From assembly GCF_030406905.1 (NCBI RefSeq), contig NZ_CP129137.1, positions 7,533,501 through 7,597,500 of the forward strand: a stretch of DNA of 64,000 nt. The letters are read 5' to 3'. How positions within the stretch are numbered: position 1 is the first letter of the stretch; every line of letters begins with the position of its first letter. Below the pieces are notes generated by a model that searched no databases, was not told the DNA's origin, and was given only the letters and a program-made list of their open reading frames with translations. Position numbers and translations under genes: made by a program. Positions 1-8,583 of this stretch are shown piece after piece. The stretch is from Streptomyces sp. HUAS CB01. GTDB lineage: Bacteria > Actinomycetota > Actinomycetes > Streptomycetales > Streptomycetaceae.

Positions 1-1
1 C

Positions 2-295
2 CCGCCGGTGCTGAGCTGCAGCGCGCGGGAGTCGACCGGGCTCGACACGGTCTGGGAACGGTTGGAGCAGCACCGCGCCCTTCTCGACGCGGGCGGCCGT
101 CTCGCCGCCAAGCGCCGAGACCAGCAGGTCGAGTGGGCGTGGGCGATGGTCCGGGACGAACTCCTCGGCCGTCTCCGCGCCCATCCGGCCGTACGGGCCG
201 TCGGCCCCGCCCTCGAACAGCAGGTCCGCGACGGTGAACTGACGGCCACTCTCGCGGCGGAACGCATCCTGGAGGCGTTCGCCGAGGAGGCGTGA
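2..295 (+). CDS. meaB: MeaB/ArgK-type methylmalonyl-CoA mutase-associated GTPase, C-terminal 97 residues (5' end outside window)
   Basis: This is the last 97 codons of a gene that enters from the left edge; its start is not visible. The SCSARESTGLDTVW stretch near the start matches the G5-like SCSA loop of MeaB/ArgK G3E-family GTPases. The following helical tail, with AAKRRDQQVEWAW, matches the C-terminal dimerisation arm of that family. Family members load or protect adenosylcobalamin-dependent methylmalonyl-CoA mutase in the cytosol using GTP. The nucleotide-binding core lies outside the window, so the assignment rests on the tail alone. The frame is open from base 2 to the TGA at 293-295. 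Confidence 0.8.
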   Translation, partial: PPVLSCSARESTGLDTVWERLEQHRALLDAGGRLAAKRRDQQVEWAWAMVRDELLGRLRAHPAVRAVGPALEQQVRDGELTATLAAERILEAFAEEA

Positions 296-679
296 CCCGG
301 CGCGTACGCCGCGTGTGGCCCACGGTCCGCACTTTCGCACATCCGTGCGATGCGTACGTCCGGCCCGGAGCGGGGGAGTCGGGCGGCTGACGTCCGCCGG
401 CCCCGGAGACGGGCGGGCCCGGCAGCATCCCGCCGCCGGGCCGTTCCGCGTTCCCCTTGGACGGCGTGGACGGTGGGGATCGCGACGGCCACGTCGACTG
501 CGGGGTGCGGGAGGGCCGCATGGACTGTGGGCCGTGTAGCGAGCGGGGTCCGTCGGGCGCCACGGCCGGCGGGCCGAGCCGAGGTGACGGGTCGGCGCCG
601 TGGACGCCCCGACTTCCCGACGCCCTGCGGAGGGCTGCCCGTCGGCCGGGGGCCCGGCCCGCCGCGGGCGTACGCGCGC
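296..679. other. Intergenic region between convergent genes, no gene supported
   Basis: These 384 bases lie between the convergent meaB-like and lipid-kinase genes. All open frames here are short, arginine- and proline-rich and have no ribosome binding site. I see no convincing terminator hairpin or repeat. Confidence 0.5.
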
Positions 680-1990
680 TCAGCGCGCCAGGGCCAGCAT
701 CGCCAGCCGCCGCCAGTTCAGCCGGGGCCGGGCGAGCGGGACTCCGGGCCGGTGGCGGGGGACGCGGACACGCAGCGCCCCGGGCCTGACGGTGCACCGC
801 ACCGGCACGGCCATCATCAGGGCCTCTCCGTCCACGCCGACCTGCACCTCCGGCGCGTCGGCCTCCACGACGACCTCGTGGGCGGTGAGGGCGGTGAACC
901 CGGGGGAGCGGTCGCCGCGCAGCAGCCCGGCGGCCTGGGCGGCACTCTCCACCGTGACGCTCACGACGCCCAGAACGCCCCGGTCGAGGCGGTCCCGGCG
1001 CGCGGGAGCGGCCCGGTCCCCGGCGCGGTACGGGTTGTTGCTCACGAGTACGGCCTGCGGGGAGGCGAGCGTCGTCCTCGCCGCCCGCACGGTGAGCCGC
1101 GGGCCCGCGCGGTGCGTCAGCACGTCGGGGAACAACTGCAGGGCGGTCCCGACCTTGTCGTCGCGGTACGCGTCGCTCTGTACGACCAGCGCGTACGCCC
1201 CGAACGAGGCGTTGTTGACGAAGACCCGGTCCCCGGCCATGCCCAGGTCGACGGTGAGTTCGACCCCGTCGGTCAGGGCCTCCAACGCCCGTGACGGGTC
1301 GTCCCGGTCGAGCCCCAGATCCAGTGCGAAATGGTTCCGGGTCCCGGCCGGGACCACCACGAACGGGACGCCGTGCTCCGCCGCCACGCCCGCCACCAGC
1401 GCCTGCGTACCGTCCCCGCCGGCCACGCCGAGCAGGTCGGCGCCGTCGGCGACCGCCGCGCGCGCCACGGACGCGACATCGCTGGGGTGGTCCGGGTCCA
1501 GCAGGAACACCTCCGCCCCGGCACCCTCGGCCTTCTCCTTGAGCCCGAAGCGCTCCACCTTCCCGCCGCCCGAGCGCGGGTTCATGATCAGGAACGGCCG
1601 TGCGGCAGGGGCCACCGCCACCGTGGGCTGGGCCTTGCGCCGCGCGTCCAGGGCGAGCGCCTCCCACCCGGCCCAGGCGGCCACCGCGCCGAGGGCGAGA
1701 CACAGCAGCATGACCCACAGCACCCCCGAACGGACCTGCAGCCAGACGACGGTCAGCGGGGCGGCCACCGCCAGCAGCACGGCCAGCACCCGCACGAGCC
1801 CCCGCCGGGTCAGCGCCCACCACAGGGCAGCCGCCGTCACCACCGTCCCGGCCAGCACCAGGAGCACCATCGCGACGCCGCCGAGACCGGACGCCACCAG
1901 CAGCACGACGGCCGCGGCGGCCGCGAGGACCGCGAGCCGTGCGCTCCAGCGCTGGGCCCGGACCGCGCGTGTCTTCCCGTCGTCCTCCAT
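680..1990 (-). CDS. Diacylglycerol kinase-like (DAGK catalytic domain) lipid kinase with N-terminal membrane segments
   Basis: The product is 436 aa. The chosen ATG at 1990 has GGAGGTG just upstream; a longer frame runs to 2065 but has no good binding site. The first ~110 residues hold several hydrophobic segments (VLLVASGLGGVAMVLLVLAG and others). The DAGK catalytic domain follows, with NPRSGGGK, the nucleotide loop GVAGGDGTQ, and PAGTRNHFALDLG. Family members phosphorylate diacylglycerol or related lipids and resemble bacterial DgkB and sphingosine-kinase-like proteins. The membrane anchor fits action at the inner leaflet. The lipid substrate cannot be told from sequence. Confidence 0.85.
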   Translation of the reverse strand: MEDDGKTRAVRAQRWSARLAVLAAAAAVVLLVASGLGGVAMVLLVLAGTVVTAAALWWALTRRGLVRVLAVLLAVAAPLTVVWLQVRSGVLWVMLLCLALGAVAAWAGWEALALDARRKAQPTVAVAPAARPFLIMNPRSGGGKVERFGLKEKAEGAGAEVFLLDPDHPSDVASVARAAVADGADLLGVAGGDGTQALVAGVAAEHGVPFVVVPAGTRNHFALDLGLDRDDPSRALEALTDGVELTVDLGMAGDRVFVNNASFGAYALVVQSDAYRDDKVGTALQLFPDVLTHRAGPRLTVRAARTTLASPQAVLVSNNPYRAGDRAAPARRDRLDRGVLGVVSVTVESAAQAAGLLRGDRSPGFTALTAHEVVVEADAPEVQVGVDGEALMMAVPVRCTVRPGALRVRVPRHRPGVPLARPRLNWRRLAMLALAR

Positions 1991-2853
1991 GGCACCTCCG
2001 GTCCGTGTCCGTCCTACCGCCATTGCACAACCGCACGGAGAGAGCCGCCTCTCCGGCCGCCCCACGGCCGTGTGGCATTGGTTCCCGCGGGCGTGTGCGC
2101 CCCGCCGGCCCCTCGGCCCTCGGAGCTGTCTCGTCGTCCGCGCTCGCGTTGGGTGCCTCGCCCGTGTCGGCTTCGCGCCCGTGCCGGCTTCGCGCCCGTG
2201 TCGGCTTCGCGCCCGTGCCGGCTTCGCGCCCGTGTCGGCTTCGCGCCCGTGCCGGCCCCGGCGCTCGCGTTGGTTCCCGCGCCCGTGTGCGTCCTGAGGG
2301 GGTGTCGGCTTCCGGCGGCGGGTGCGTCCCGCCGGCCCGTCGGTCCTCGCAGACGTCTCGGCTCACGCGCTCGCGTGGGGTGCCTCGCCCGTATGCGCCC
2401 ATCGGGCGTGTGCCCCACGGCCGTGTGTGCCCCGAGCGCGCGTTGGTTCCCGCGCCCGAGTCGGTGCCTCGCCCATGTCGACGCCGCGGCGGTGTGCGCC
2501 GAGCGGCCCATCGGTCCCGCTTCGACTGCGCCCGCGTGTGCGTCAAGCAGCACCTCGGTCGCGCTCTCGCTCCCGCGCCGTGTCGGCCCTCGCTCCCGCG
2601 TCGGTTCCCACGCCCGCGCCCCCTGATCGGCCCGGGCGCGTCGACCTTCGCGCCCGTGCCCGCGCCGGCCTCCGCAGCCGCCTCCGCCCCGCGCCTGCGA
2701 CCGTGTACGGCCCGGTGCGCGGTGCCCGGCGCGTGGCCGTCCCGGGCGGAGGCGTGCACACCGTCCGGCCCCACGCCCCGCCCGCCGTTGGCGATCATGA
2801 ATGGCCGCTGGGATCATGAGGGCTGACGAACGGACGGCACGGCGGTGGAACCC
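1991..2853. other. Long non-coding gap rich in degenerate GC repeats
   Basis: About 860 bases separate the divergent lipid-kinase and LuxR genes. The gap is built from degenerate short words (variants of TTCGCGCCCGTG and GCTCGCGTTGG) plus the clean 17-bp array listed separately. Frames stay open on both strands, but the predicted proteins are only Arg/Pro/Ala repeats in every frame, which is how a GC-rich repeat behaves rather than a gene. Promoters for both flanking genes must lie here; I could not pick a clear pair. Confidence 0.6.
2163..2257. repeat. 17-bp tandem repeat, five full copies plus a partial one
   Basis: The unit is CGTGYCGGCTTCGCGCC. Full copies start at 2163, 2180, 2197, 2214 and 2231, followed by a 10-base partial copy. 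The fifth base alternates T, C, T, C, T, C, so the higher-order unit is 34 bp. Seventeen is not a multiple of three, so this is not a coding repeat. Confidence 0.9.
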
Positions 2854-5670
2854 ATGGCCGAGGACGCCCAGCTGCACCCCAGCGGCGACCCGCTGCTGGC
2901 CGCGAAGTTCGCGGTACCCGCCGTACCGCCTGCCTTCGTGGCCCGGCAGCGACTCCTGGACCGGCTCACCGAGGGCGCCCAGGGCCCTCTCACGGTGATC
3001 ACGGGTCCCGCAGGCGCGGGCAAGACCACGCTCGCCGCCTCCTGGTGGGAGGCCGACCTGGCGCCCGGACCGGTCGTCTGGCTCACGGTGGAGAGCGACG
3101 ACAACGCGCCGGGCGTGTTCTGGGCCTATGTGCTCGGTGCCTTCCGTTATCACCGGGTGCCGCTGCCCGACGGCGTGGGCAGCCCGTCGAGCGCCGACAA
3201 CGTCGACCACTCCCTGATCGTGCGGCTCGCCTCCGCCCTCGCTCAGCTGCCGGAGCCGGTGGTGCTCGTCCTCGACGGGCTGGAACACACGGGCGTCCAC
3301 GACATCGCCGCCGAGCTGGACTTCGTCCTCTCCCACGCCGGGCCGTCGCTGCGACTGGTCCTCATAGGGCGCGTCGATCCCGCGCTGCCCCTCCACCGCT
3401 ACCGAGCCGAGGCACGGGTATGCGAGATCCGCCGGTCCGAACTCGCGTTCACCCCGCGGGAGACGGCGCAGCTGCTGCGCTGCCACGGGCTCACCCCCTC
3501 CCAGGAGAGCGTCGGGGCCCTCACCGACCGTACCCAGGGGTGGGCCGCCGGGCTCCGGCTGTGCGCCCTCGCGATGCAACGGACCGAGGACGCCGAGCAC
3601 TTCGCCCAGTCGTTCGCCGCCTCGCAGAACGCCGTCGCCGACTATCTGACGGCCGAGGTGCTGGCGGCCCAGCCGGAGGCGACGCAGGACCTGCTCATCC
3701 GGACCAGCATCCTCTCCCACGTCCATCCCGGGCTGGCCGACGCCCTCACCGGACGGGACGACGGCGAGCGCATCCTCGGCAGGCTCGTCCGCGACAACGC
3801 GTTCGTCGAGCCGATCGGCGACACCTCCTGGTACCGCTGCCACCCGCTGTTCGCCGAGGTGCTCCGGGCCCATCTGCGCAGCCGCAGCCCCGCGCTCGGC
3901 GCGCCGCTGCACCGGGAGGCCGCCCGCTGGCTCGACGGTCACGACAGGCTGACCGACGCGATCGAGCACGCGGCCGCGGCGGACGACTGGCCGTACGCCG
4001 CCGGTCTCCTGGTCGACCGGCTCGCCGCCGGGCGCCTCCTCACCGGACCGGACAGCCATCGTCTCGAACGGCTGTTCAGTGCGATGCCGGACGGACTGCC
4101 CGGCACGGCGCCCGCCCTCGCCGCAGCCGCCTGTGCCCTGGCCCGCGGCGACGCCGCCGCCGGGCGCAAGCACCTCGCGGGTGCCCGTCCCGGCGCCGAC
4201 GCCGCGCCCGAGAGTCTGCTCACCCAAGCGCTGCTGCGGCTCCTCACCGACCCCGGCACCGGCACCGACCCTGGCACCGGCACCGACCCTGGCACCGGCG
4301 CCGGCACCGGCGCCGGCACCAGGGGCCCCCGGGCATCCGCCTCCGCTGAGGACGGTGACGACCGCGAGCCTGCCGCGGCGGACCCGGGCCCGGACCGCGG
4401 GACCCCGGACCCCGACCGCGAGGTGCGGACGCTGATGGACCGGGTCGACCGCGACCGGCTCGCCCGGCACCCCGAGATCGAGGCGCTCCGGAGGTACGGC
4501 CGCGGCCGCGCCCTCCTCGCCGCGGGACACCGGTCCGAGGCACGGGAGGCGTTCGCCGCCGCGCTCGACGCCGCCACGGACGAGCAGACCTGGACGGTCC
4601 GCTACCACTGCCTCGGGGCGCTGGCCCTCGCCGAGGCCGTCGACGGACTGCTGCGGCCGGCCGAGACCCACGCCCGGGACGGGCTCAAGGCCGCCGAGGA
4701 GCACGGCATCCCCGTCGACCGCCGCACGGCACGGTGCCATCTCGCGCTCGCGTCGGTCGCCGCCGACCGGGGGGACCTCACCGCCGCCGGCCGGTACCTC
4801 GCGGCCGCCCGGGCCCAGCCGCTGGTCCGCGACGTACCGGCCGCCGCCGAGGCCGCGGTGCTCCGCTCCCGCCTCGAACTCGCCCGCGGACGTGCGGCGG
4901 CGGCACTGTCGGCGCTCGACGAGGTGCCCGTTTCCGCCGACGGTCCGGCCGCCGCCGGGGGAGAGGCGGCGGGCCGGATCGCCGTCGCCCGCTGCTCCGT
5001 CCACCTCGGACGCGGTGATCCGGCGGCCGCGCTCGCCGCACTGGGCGAGGCGCCACCGGGCGGCCCCGCCCTTACGGTCGCGTCGGCCGCCGCCCGGCTC
5101 GCGGCCGGGGACGGCGGACAGGCGCGCCGGCTGCTCGCCGGGCTCCCCGGCGGCGACCGTGTCCCCCCGGCGGTCCGGGTCCGTGCGCAGCTCCTCGAAG
5201 CGCAGTCGACGGCCGTCGAGGGGGACGGCGCGAAGGCGGCGGCGCTCGTGGCCGTCGCCGTACGCACCGCGCGGCCGCACGGACTGCGGGCCCCGTTCAC
5301 CGAGGCCGGCCCGTGGCTGCGGCACCTGCTGTCCCGCGCGTCCGGACTCGCGGACGCCCGGGCCTGGCTGACGGGCCGACCGGCGGACGCCGAGAAACAG
5401 GCCGGTCGCGGCACCGGCACCGGCGACGGCAGTGGCTCCGGCACGGGGGACACCGCGGACGCGGTTCCGCTGCTCGTCGAACAGCTCAGCCCCCGGGAGC
5501 GCGATGTCCTGCGGTGCGCCGCCGAGATGATGTCGACGGACGAGATCGCCGCCGAGCTCTTCCTCTCCGTCAACACGGTCAAGACGCATCTGAAGAGCGT
5601 CTACCGCAAGCTGTCGGTGTCCCGACGCAGTGAGGCCGTGCGCCGTGCCCGGGACGCCGGCCTGCTCTGA
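2854..5670 (+). CDS. Large ATP-binding LuxR-family (LAL/MalT-like) transcriptional regulator
   Basis: The product is about 938 aa from ATG 2854 (GGTGGA upstream; a GTG at 2845 is also in frame). The N-terminal STAND-type NTPase has Walker A GPAGAGKTT at residues 51-59 and Walker B VVLVLD at 136-141. Alanine-rich helical repeats (TPR/MalT-like) follow, broken by a disordered Gly-Thr-Asp-Pro stretch at 466-489 and a second Gly/Thr/Ser linker. The extreme C-terminus is a LuxR helix-turn-helix (LSPRERDVLRC, then SVNTVKTHLKSVYRKL). In this family, ligand and ATP binding drive oligomerisation and activation of a target operon. No metabolic operon adjoins it, so the ligand and target are unknown. 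Confidence 0.9.
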   Translation: MAEDAQLHPSGDPLLAAKFAVPAVPPAFVARQRLLDRLTEGAQGPLTVITGPAGAGKTTLAASWWEADLAPGPVVWLTVESDDNAPGVFWAYVLGAFRYHRVPLPDGVGSPSSADNVDHSLIVRLASALAQLPEPVVLVLDGLEHTGVHDIAAELDFVLSHAGPSLRLVLIGRVDPALPLHRYRAEARVCEIRRSELAFTPRETAQLLRCHGLTPSQESVGALTDRTQGWAAGLRLCALAMQRTEDAEHFAQSFAASQNAVADYLTAEVLAAQPEATQDLLIRTSILSHVHPGLADALTGRDDGERILGRLVRDNAFVEPIGDTSWYRCHPLFAEVLRAHLRSRSPALGAPLHREAARWLDGHDRLTDAIEHAAAADDWPYAAGLLVDRLAAGRLLTGPDSHRLERLFSAMPDGLPGTAPALAAAACALARGDAAAGRKHLAGARPGADAAPESLLTQALLRLLTDPGTGTDPGTGTDPGTGAGTGAGTRGPRASASAEDGDDREPAAADPGPDRGTPDPDREVRTLMDRVDRDRLARHPEIEALRRYGRGRALLAAGHRSEAREAFAAALDAATDEQTWTVRYHCLGALALAEAVDGLLRPAETHARDGLKAAEEHGIPVDRRTARCHLALASVAADRGDLTAAGRYLAAARAQPLVRDVPAAAEAAVLRSRLELARGRAAAALSALDEVPVSADGPAAAGGEAAGRIAVARCSVHLGRGDPAAALAALGEAPPGGPALTVASAAARLAAGDGGQARRLLAGLPGGDRVPPAVRVRAQLLEAQSTAVEGDGAKAAALVAVAVRTARPHGLRAPFTEAGPWLRHLLSRASGLADARAWLTGRPADAEKQAGRGTGTGDGSGSGTGDTADAVPLLVEQLSPRERDVLRCAAEMMSTDEIAAELFLSVNTVKTHLKSVYRKLSVSRRSEAVRRARDAGLL
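4249..4320 (+). repeat. In-frame 18-bp coding repeat inside the LuxR regulator
   Basis: Consecutive 18-bp units starting at 4249, 4267 and 4285 encode DPGTGT, DPGTGT and DPGTGA. A fourth, degenerate unit encodes GTGAGT. It forms a flexible linker at residues 466-489 and keeps the reading frame whatever the copy number. Confidence 0.9.
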
Positions 5671-5814
5671 GGCCCGTCCGGCCCGCGCCCGGCGGCCGTG
5701 CTCCGGGCCGTCCCGTGAGGCCGCGTACCGGGTCACCTCGCTCGGGTGATGCGGCCCGGCCGCCCCCGGCGGGACCATGCAGCAAGAGCCCTCAGCGCAC
5801 GGGGAAGTGCTCGC

Positions 5815-6012
5815 ATGCGATACGAGTTCCGCGTCTCCGGTCATCTGTCACCGGCCGTCGCCGGTGCTTTTCCCGAGCTCGACGAAGTGACGGTGCCGGA
5901 GGAGACCGTTCTGTTCGGGCCCGTCACCGACGAGGCCCATCTGTACGGACTGCTCGTACGCTTCCAGGATCTCGGCCTGCACGTGGTGGAACTGCGCCGG
6001 CTGCCCGACTGA
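5815..6012 (+). CDS. Small conserved actinobacterial protein (65 aa)
   Basis: The product is a 65-aa soluble protein. GGGGAAG lies 7 bases before ATG 5815; a longer in-frame extension to 5746 would read through low-complexity sequence, so the internal ATG is preferred. The protein has an alternating hydrophobic pattern (VRFQDLGLHVVELRRLPD at the end) and predicted beta-alpha-beta character. It has no catalytic motif or membrane segment. I recall similar small proteins in other Streptomyces but know no function for them. It follows the LuxR gene by 144 bases and may be expressed on its own. Confidence 0.75.
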   Translation: MRYEFRVSGHLSPAVAGAFPELDEVTVPEETVLFGPVTDEAHLYGLLVRFQDLGLHVVELRRLPD

Positions 6013-6013
6013 C

Positions 6014-6043
6014 CCGCGCCGCGGGCCAAAGGGCCCCGCGCGG
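6014..6043 (+). terminator. Terminator-like hairpin after the 65-aa gene
   Basis: It starts two bases after the stop codon. CCGCGC at 6014-6019 pairs with GCGCGG at 6038-6043, and an inner GGGCC/GGCCC stem closes on an AAAG loop. There is no U-tract, which is usual for Streptomyces terminators. Confidence 0.55.
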
Positions 6044-6189
6044 AGCGGCATGCCCCGCGACGGGCCGGGCGCCGCTGCGTGCGCCTCCCGCCCCGCGACC
6101 CGGGCCGCTCGAGAGGTGGCGGACGTCGGGCAGAGGCCCTGGCGGGTTCGCCGCAGAGGCCGAGGGGGCAGGGGGGAAGGCCCGTGTCG

Positions 6190-7482
6190 TCAGCCGGCCG
6201 GTTCGCCGTCGGCGACACGTTCCCGCAGCCCCGGGTCGCGGCCCGACGCCTTCGCGTACCAGGCCCCGTACCGCTCGCTCAGCAGGACGGACGTCACCCC
6301 GTGCGCCAGCACGCTCAGGCCCACGGTGACGGCCACGACCCGGCCGGGCAGGGCCGCCCCGGCGCCGTACTCCTTCACCACGAGCAGAGCCAGGACCAGC
6401 GACGCCAGACCGCGTGGCCCGAACCAGCCCACGTACGCCACGGTCGGCAGCCGCAGTCCGCTGCCGGCCAGGGCGAGCGCGACCGGCACCATCCGCACCA
6501 CGGTGAGACTGAGCAGCGCGTAGGCGACGGTCCGCCGGTCCAGGTGCTCCAGGGCCGGGCCCAGCAGCACGGCGCCGAACACCAGGAAGCTCATCGCCGC
6601 GAGCAGCGCCGCCACGTTCTCGGTGAACTCGTGGCCCCCGGCGAACCCATGGCTCCGGGCGCCCTCCGGAGACGTCTCCGCCGGTACGTCGCGGCGCATC
6701 AGGACGGCGAAGGCGATCCCCGCCGCCCAGACGGCGATGAACCCGCTGCCGTCGACGAGCCGCGCGAGCGCGAAGGAGGCCAGGACGGTCGACAGGATCA
6801 TCAGCTGGTTCCCCTCCCTGCTCACCCATCCGGCGGAGCCCGCCCGTCTCAGCAGCAGGGCGGCCGCGACCCCGCAGGCGACCCCGAGTGCCGCGCTGAG
6901 CACCAGCGAGCGCCAGAAGATGCCCACGTGGTCCTCCTCGGCGGCGCCGGGCAGGGCGGCGAGCAGCAGGACGAAGACGGGGAGCACGATGCCGTCGCCG
7001 ATGCCGCACTCGGCGTTGAGGCCGCTGCGCACGAGCGGCGGTACCCGCGGCGAGGAGAGGGCGGTCCGGCACACCGCCGCGTCGGTGGGCGCGAGGATCG
7101 TGGCGATCAGGGCCAGCTCCCACACGGTCAGCCCGGGCAGCAGCGGCCAGGCGAGCAGCCAGCCGGCCGCGATCGTCAGCGGCAGGCCGATGGCCAGCAG
7201 CCGCACGGGGAGGAAGCGGCCCCGGTGCAGCTGGCGGCCGCGCAGGCTCATGGCGTCGGTGAACAGGACCAGCGCCAGGGCCGTCTCGACCAGGACGAGC
7301 ACCGGCCCCGCGCTGTGCTCGAGGCCGAAGAGGCCGAGCCCCGCGGGCCCGATGAGCACCCCGCATGCGGTGAAGAACAAGGGGGCGGTGACCACCGTGG
7401 CGGCGATGCGCCGCGACACCAGCGCGTATCCCGCCGTGACCACCGCCACGGCCACCCCGGTCAGCGCGTTCCCGCCGCTCAC
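6190..7482 (-). CDS. Cation/proton antiporter, CPA1/CPA2-like sodium/hydrogen exchanger
   Basis: The product is about 430 aa, starting at GTG 7482 behind a weak GGGTGGG box. A longer frame to 7650 would add a basic, non-membrane leader and is rejected. Around 12 hydrophobic segments are visible. ALIATILAPTDAAVCRTAL resembles the conserved transport-site helix of Na+/H+ exchangers, with an acidic residue in APTD and a second in GIGDGIVLPV. The family swaps Na+ or K+ for H+ across the cell membrane in pH and salt homeostasis. It is divergent from the next gene, a small membrane protein. Confidence 0.85.
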   Translation of the reverse strand: MSGGNALTGVAVAVVTAGYALVSRRIAATVVTAPLFFTACGVLIGPAGLGLFGLEHSAGPVLVLVETALALVLFTDAMSLRGRQLHRGRFLPVRLLAIGLPLTIAAGWLLAWPLLPGLTVWELALIATILAPTDAAVCRTALSSPRVPPLVRSGLNAECGIGDGIVLPVFVLLLAALPGAAEEDHVGIFWRSLVLSAALGVACGVAAALLLRRAGSAGWVSREGNQLMILSTVLASFALARLVDGSGFIAVWAAGIAFAVLMRRDVPAETSPEGARSHGFAGGHEFTENVAALLAAMSFLVFGAVLLGPALEHLDRRTVAYALLSLTVVRMVPVALALAGSGLRLPTVAYVGWFGPRGLASLVLALLVVKEYGAGAALPGRVVAVTVGLSVLAHGVTSVLLSERYGAWYAKASGRDPGLRERVADGEPAG

Positions 7483-7699
7483 GTACCCATCACCCACCCG
7501 GCCAACGGCACCACGGACCGGTTCATCGTCGGGCACGGCGCCGTACCGCCCCGGCACCGACACGGCCCGGGCCCGCCGGCCCCCGTGGTCCGGCAGGGCC
7601 TCCGATTCACCCGTGCGGGGTGAGGGAACCGTCCGCCCGCCGCCCCACACTGACGGCGAGCGGACTCCGAGGTCCGACGGCTACGGCAGGAGGACGGCT

Positions 7700-8107
7700 A
7701 TGCACGACACGGTCTATCTCGCTTACGACTATCCGGTTCTGGGCGCGTTCTGGACCGTGATGTGGCTCTTCCTCTGGGTCGTGTGGCTGGTGCTGCTCTT
7801 CCGTGTCTTCGTGGACATCTTCCGTGACCACGAGATGAGCGGCTGGGCCAAGGCGGCCTGGCTGATCTTCGTGCTGCTGATCCCGTTCCTCGGCGTGCTG
7901 GTCTACGTGATCGTCCGCGGCAAGGACATGGGCAGGCGCGAGATCAAGCACGCGCAGGAGCAGCAGGAAGCGTTCAACGCGTACATCCGGCAGACCGCCA
8001 AGGGCACCGGAACGGGGGACGAGCTTGCCCGGCTCTCCGAGCTCAAGGCCAAGGGTGACCTGAGCGAGGAGGAATTCCAGCGAGCCAAGCAAAAGCTCCT
8101 GAGTTGA
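7700..8107 (+). CDS. Small membrane protein with PLD-nuclease-N-like membrane region and C-terminal SHOCT domain
   Basis: The product is 135 aa from ATG 7700, behind a strong CAGGAGG box. Two hydrophobic helices occupy about residues 12-36 and 48-70 and resemble the PLDc_N (cardiolipin synthase N-terminal) fold. A charged linker with RGKDMGRREIKHAQEQQEAF follows. The protein ends in a SHOCT domain (LSELKAKGDLSEEEFQRAKQ), an oligomerisation module. There is no phospholipase catalytic HKD motif. It is probably co-transcribed with the next membrane gene (15-base gap). Confidence 0.85.
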   Translation: MHDTVYLAYDYPVLGAFWTVMWLFLWVVWLVLLFRVFVDIFRDHEMSGWAKAAWLIFVLLIPFLGVLVYVIVRGKDMGRREIKHAQEQQEAFNAYIRQTAKGTGTGDELARLSELKAKGDLSEEEFQRAKQKLLS

Positions 8108-8122
8108 GGACGAGGGGACATC

Positions 8123-8539
8123 ATGACCCAACCGACCACCGGACACTCCAAGAGCTACTTCGCCTGGGCCGGAGGCCTGACGATGTTCGCGGGAGTGGTC
8201 CTGATCATCGCCGGATTCCTCGATTTCTTCCGCGGAATCATGGGAATCGCGAACGACGACGTGTTCGTGGCGACGCCCGGCTACGTCTTCCGATTCGACC
8301 TCACCGCATGGGGCTGGCTGCATCTGATCTTCGGGATCGTCGCCGTCGCGGCCGGTTTCGCCCTCTTCAAGGGCGCCCTGTGGTCGCGGATCCTCGGCAT
8401 CGCCCTCGCAGGGGTGCTGCTGGTCGTCAACTTCCTCTCCCTGCCGTACTACCCGCTGTGGTCCCTCGTCGCGATCGCCCTGTATATCGCGATCATCTGG
8501 GCCCTGTGTGTCGGACGGTCGCCGGAGGAGAAGATCTGA
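8123..8539 (+). CDS. Four-helix conserved membrane protein (DUF7144-like)
   Basis: The product is 138 aa from ATG 8123, with AGGACGAGGGG before it. Four hydrophobic helices are evident. The second begins after a conserved-looking loop (TPGYVFRFDLTAWGWLHL), and the rest is nearly all aliphatic. It resembles the widespread actinobacterial DUF7144 family, whose function is unknown. It sits 15 bases after the SHOCT-domain gene, so both are probably one transcript. Confidence 0.8.
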   Translation: MTQPTTGHSKSYFAWAGGLTMFAGVVLIIAGFLDFFRGIMGIANDDVFVATPGYVFRFDLTAWGWLHLIFGIVAVAAGFALFKGALWSRILGIALAGVLLVVNFLSLPYYPLWSLVAIALYIAIIWALCVGRSPEEKI

Positions 8540-8540
8540 C

Positions 8541-8583
8541 GGGCGGCCGGGACCGCCGGCTCACCGGGCCGGCGGTTCCGCCC
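8541..8583. terminator. Bidirectional terminator between convergent genes
   Basis: The outer stem GGGCGG (8541-8546) pairs with CCGCCC (8578-8583), and the inner stem CCGCCGG (8553-8559) pairs with CCGGCGG (8569-8575). It starts one base after the membrane-protein stop and overlaps the last codons of the TetR gene on the other strand, so it can serve both. Confidence 0.7.

Noticed and set aside
2014..5844. A 1276-codon minus-strand open frame opposite the LuxR gene
   Set aside because: It mirrors the real gene in a complementary frame, has no binding site or motif, and its 3' part is repeat sequence. GC-rich DNA gives such shadows routinely.
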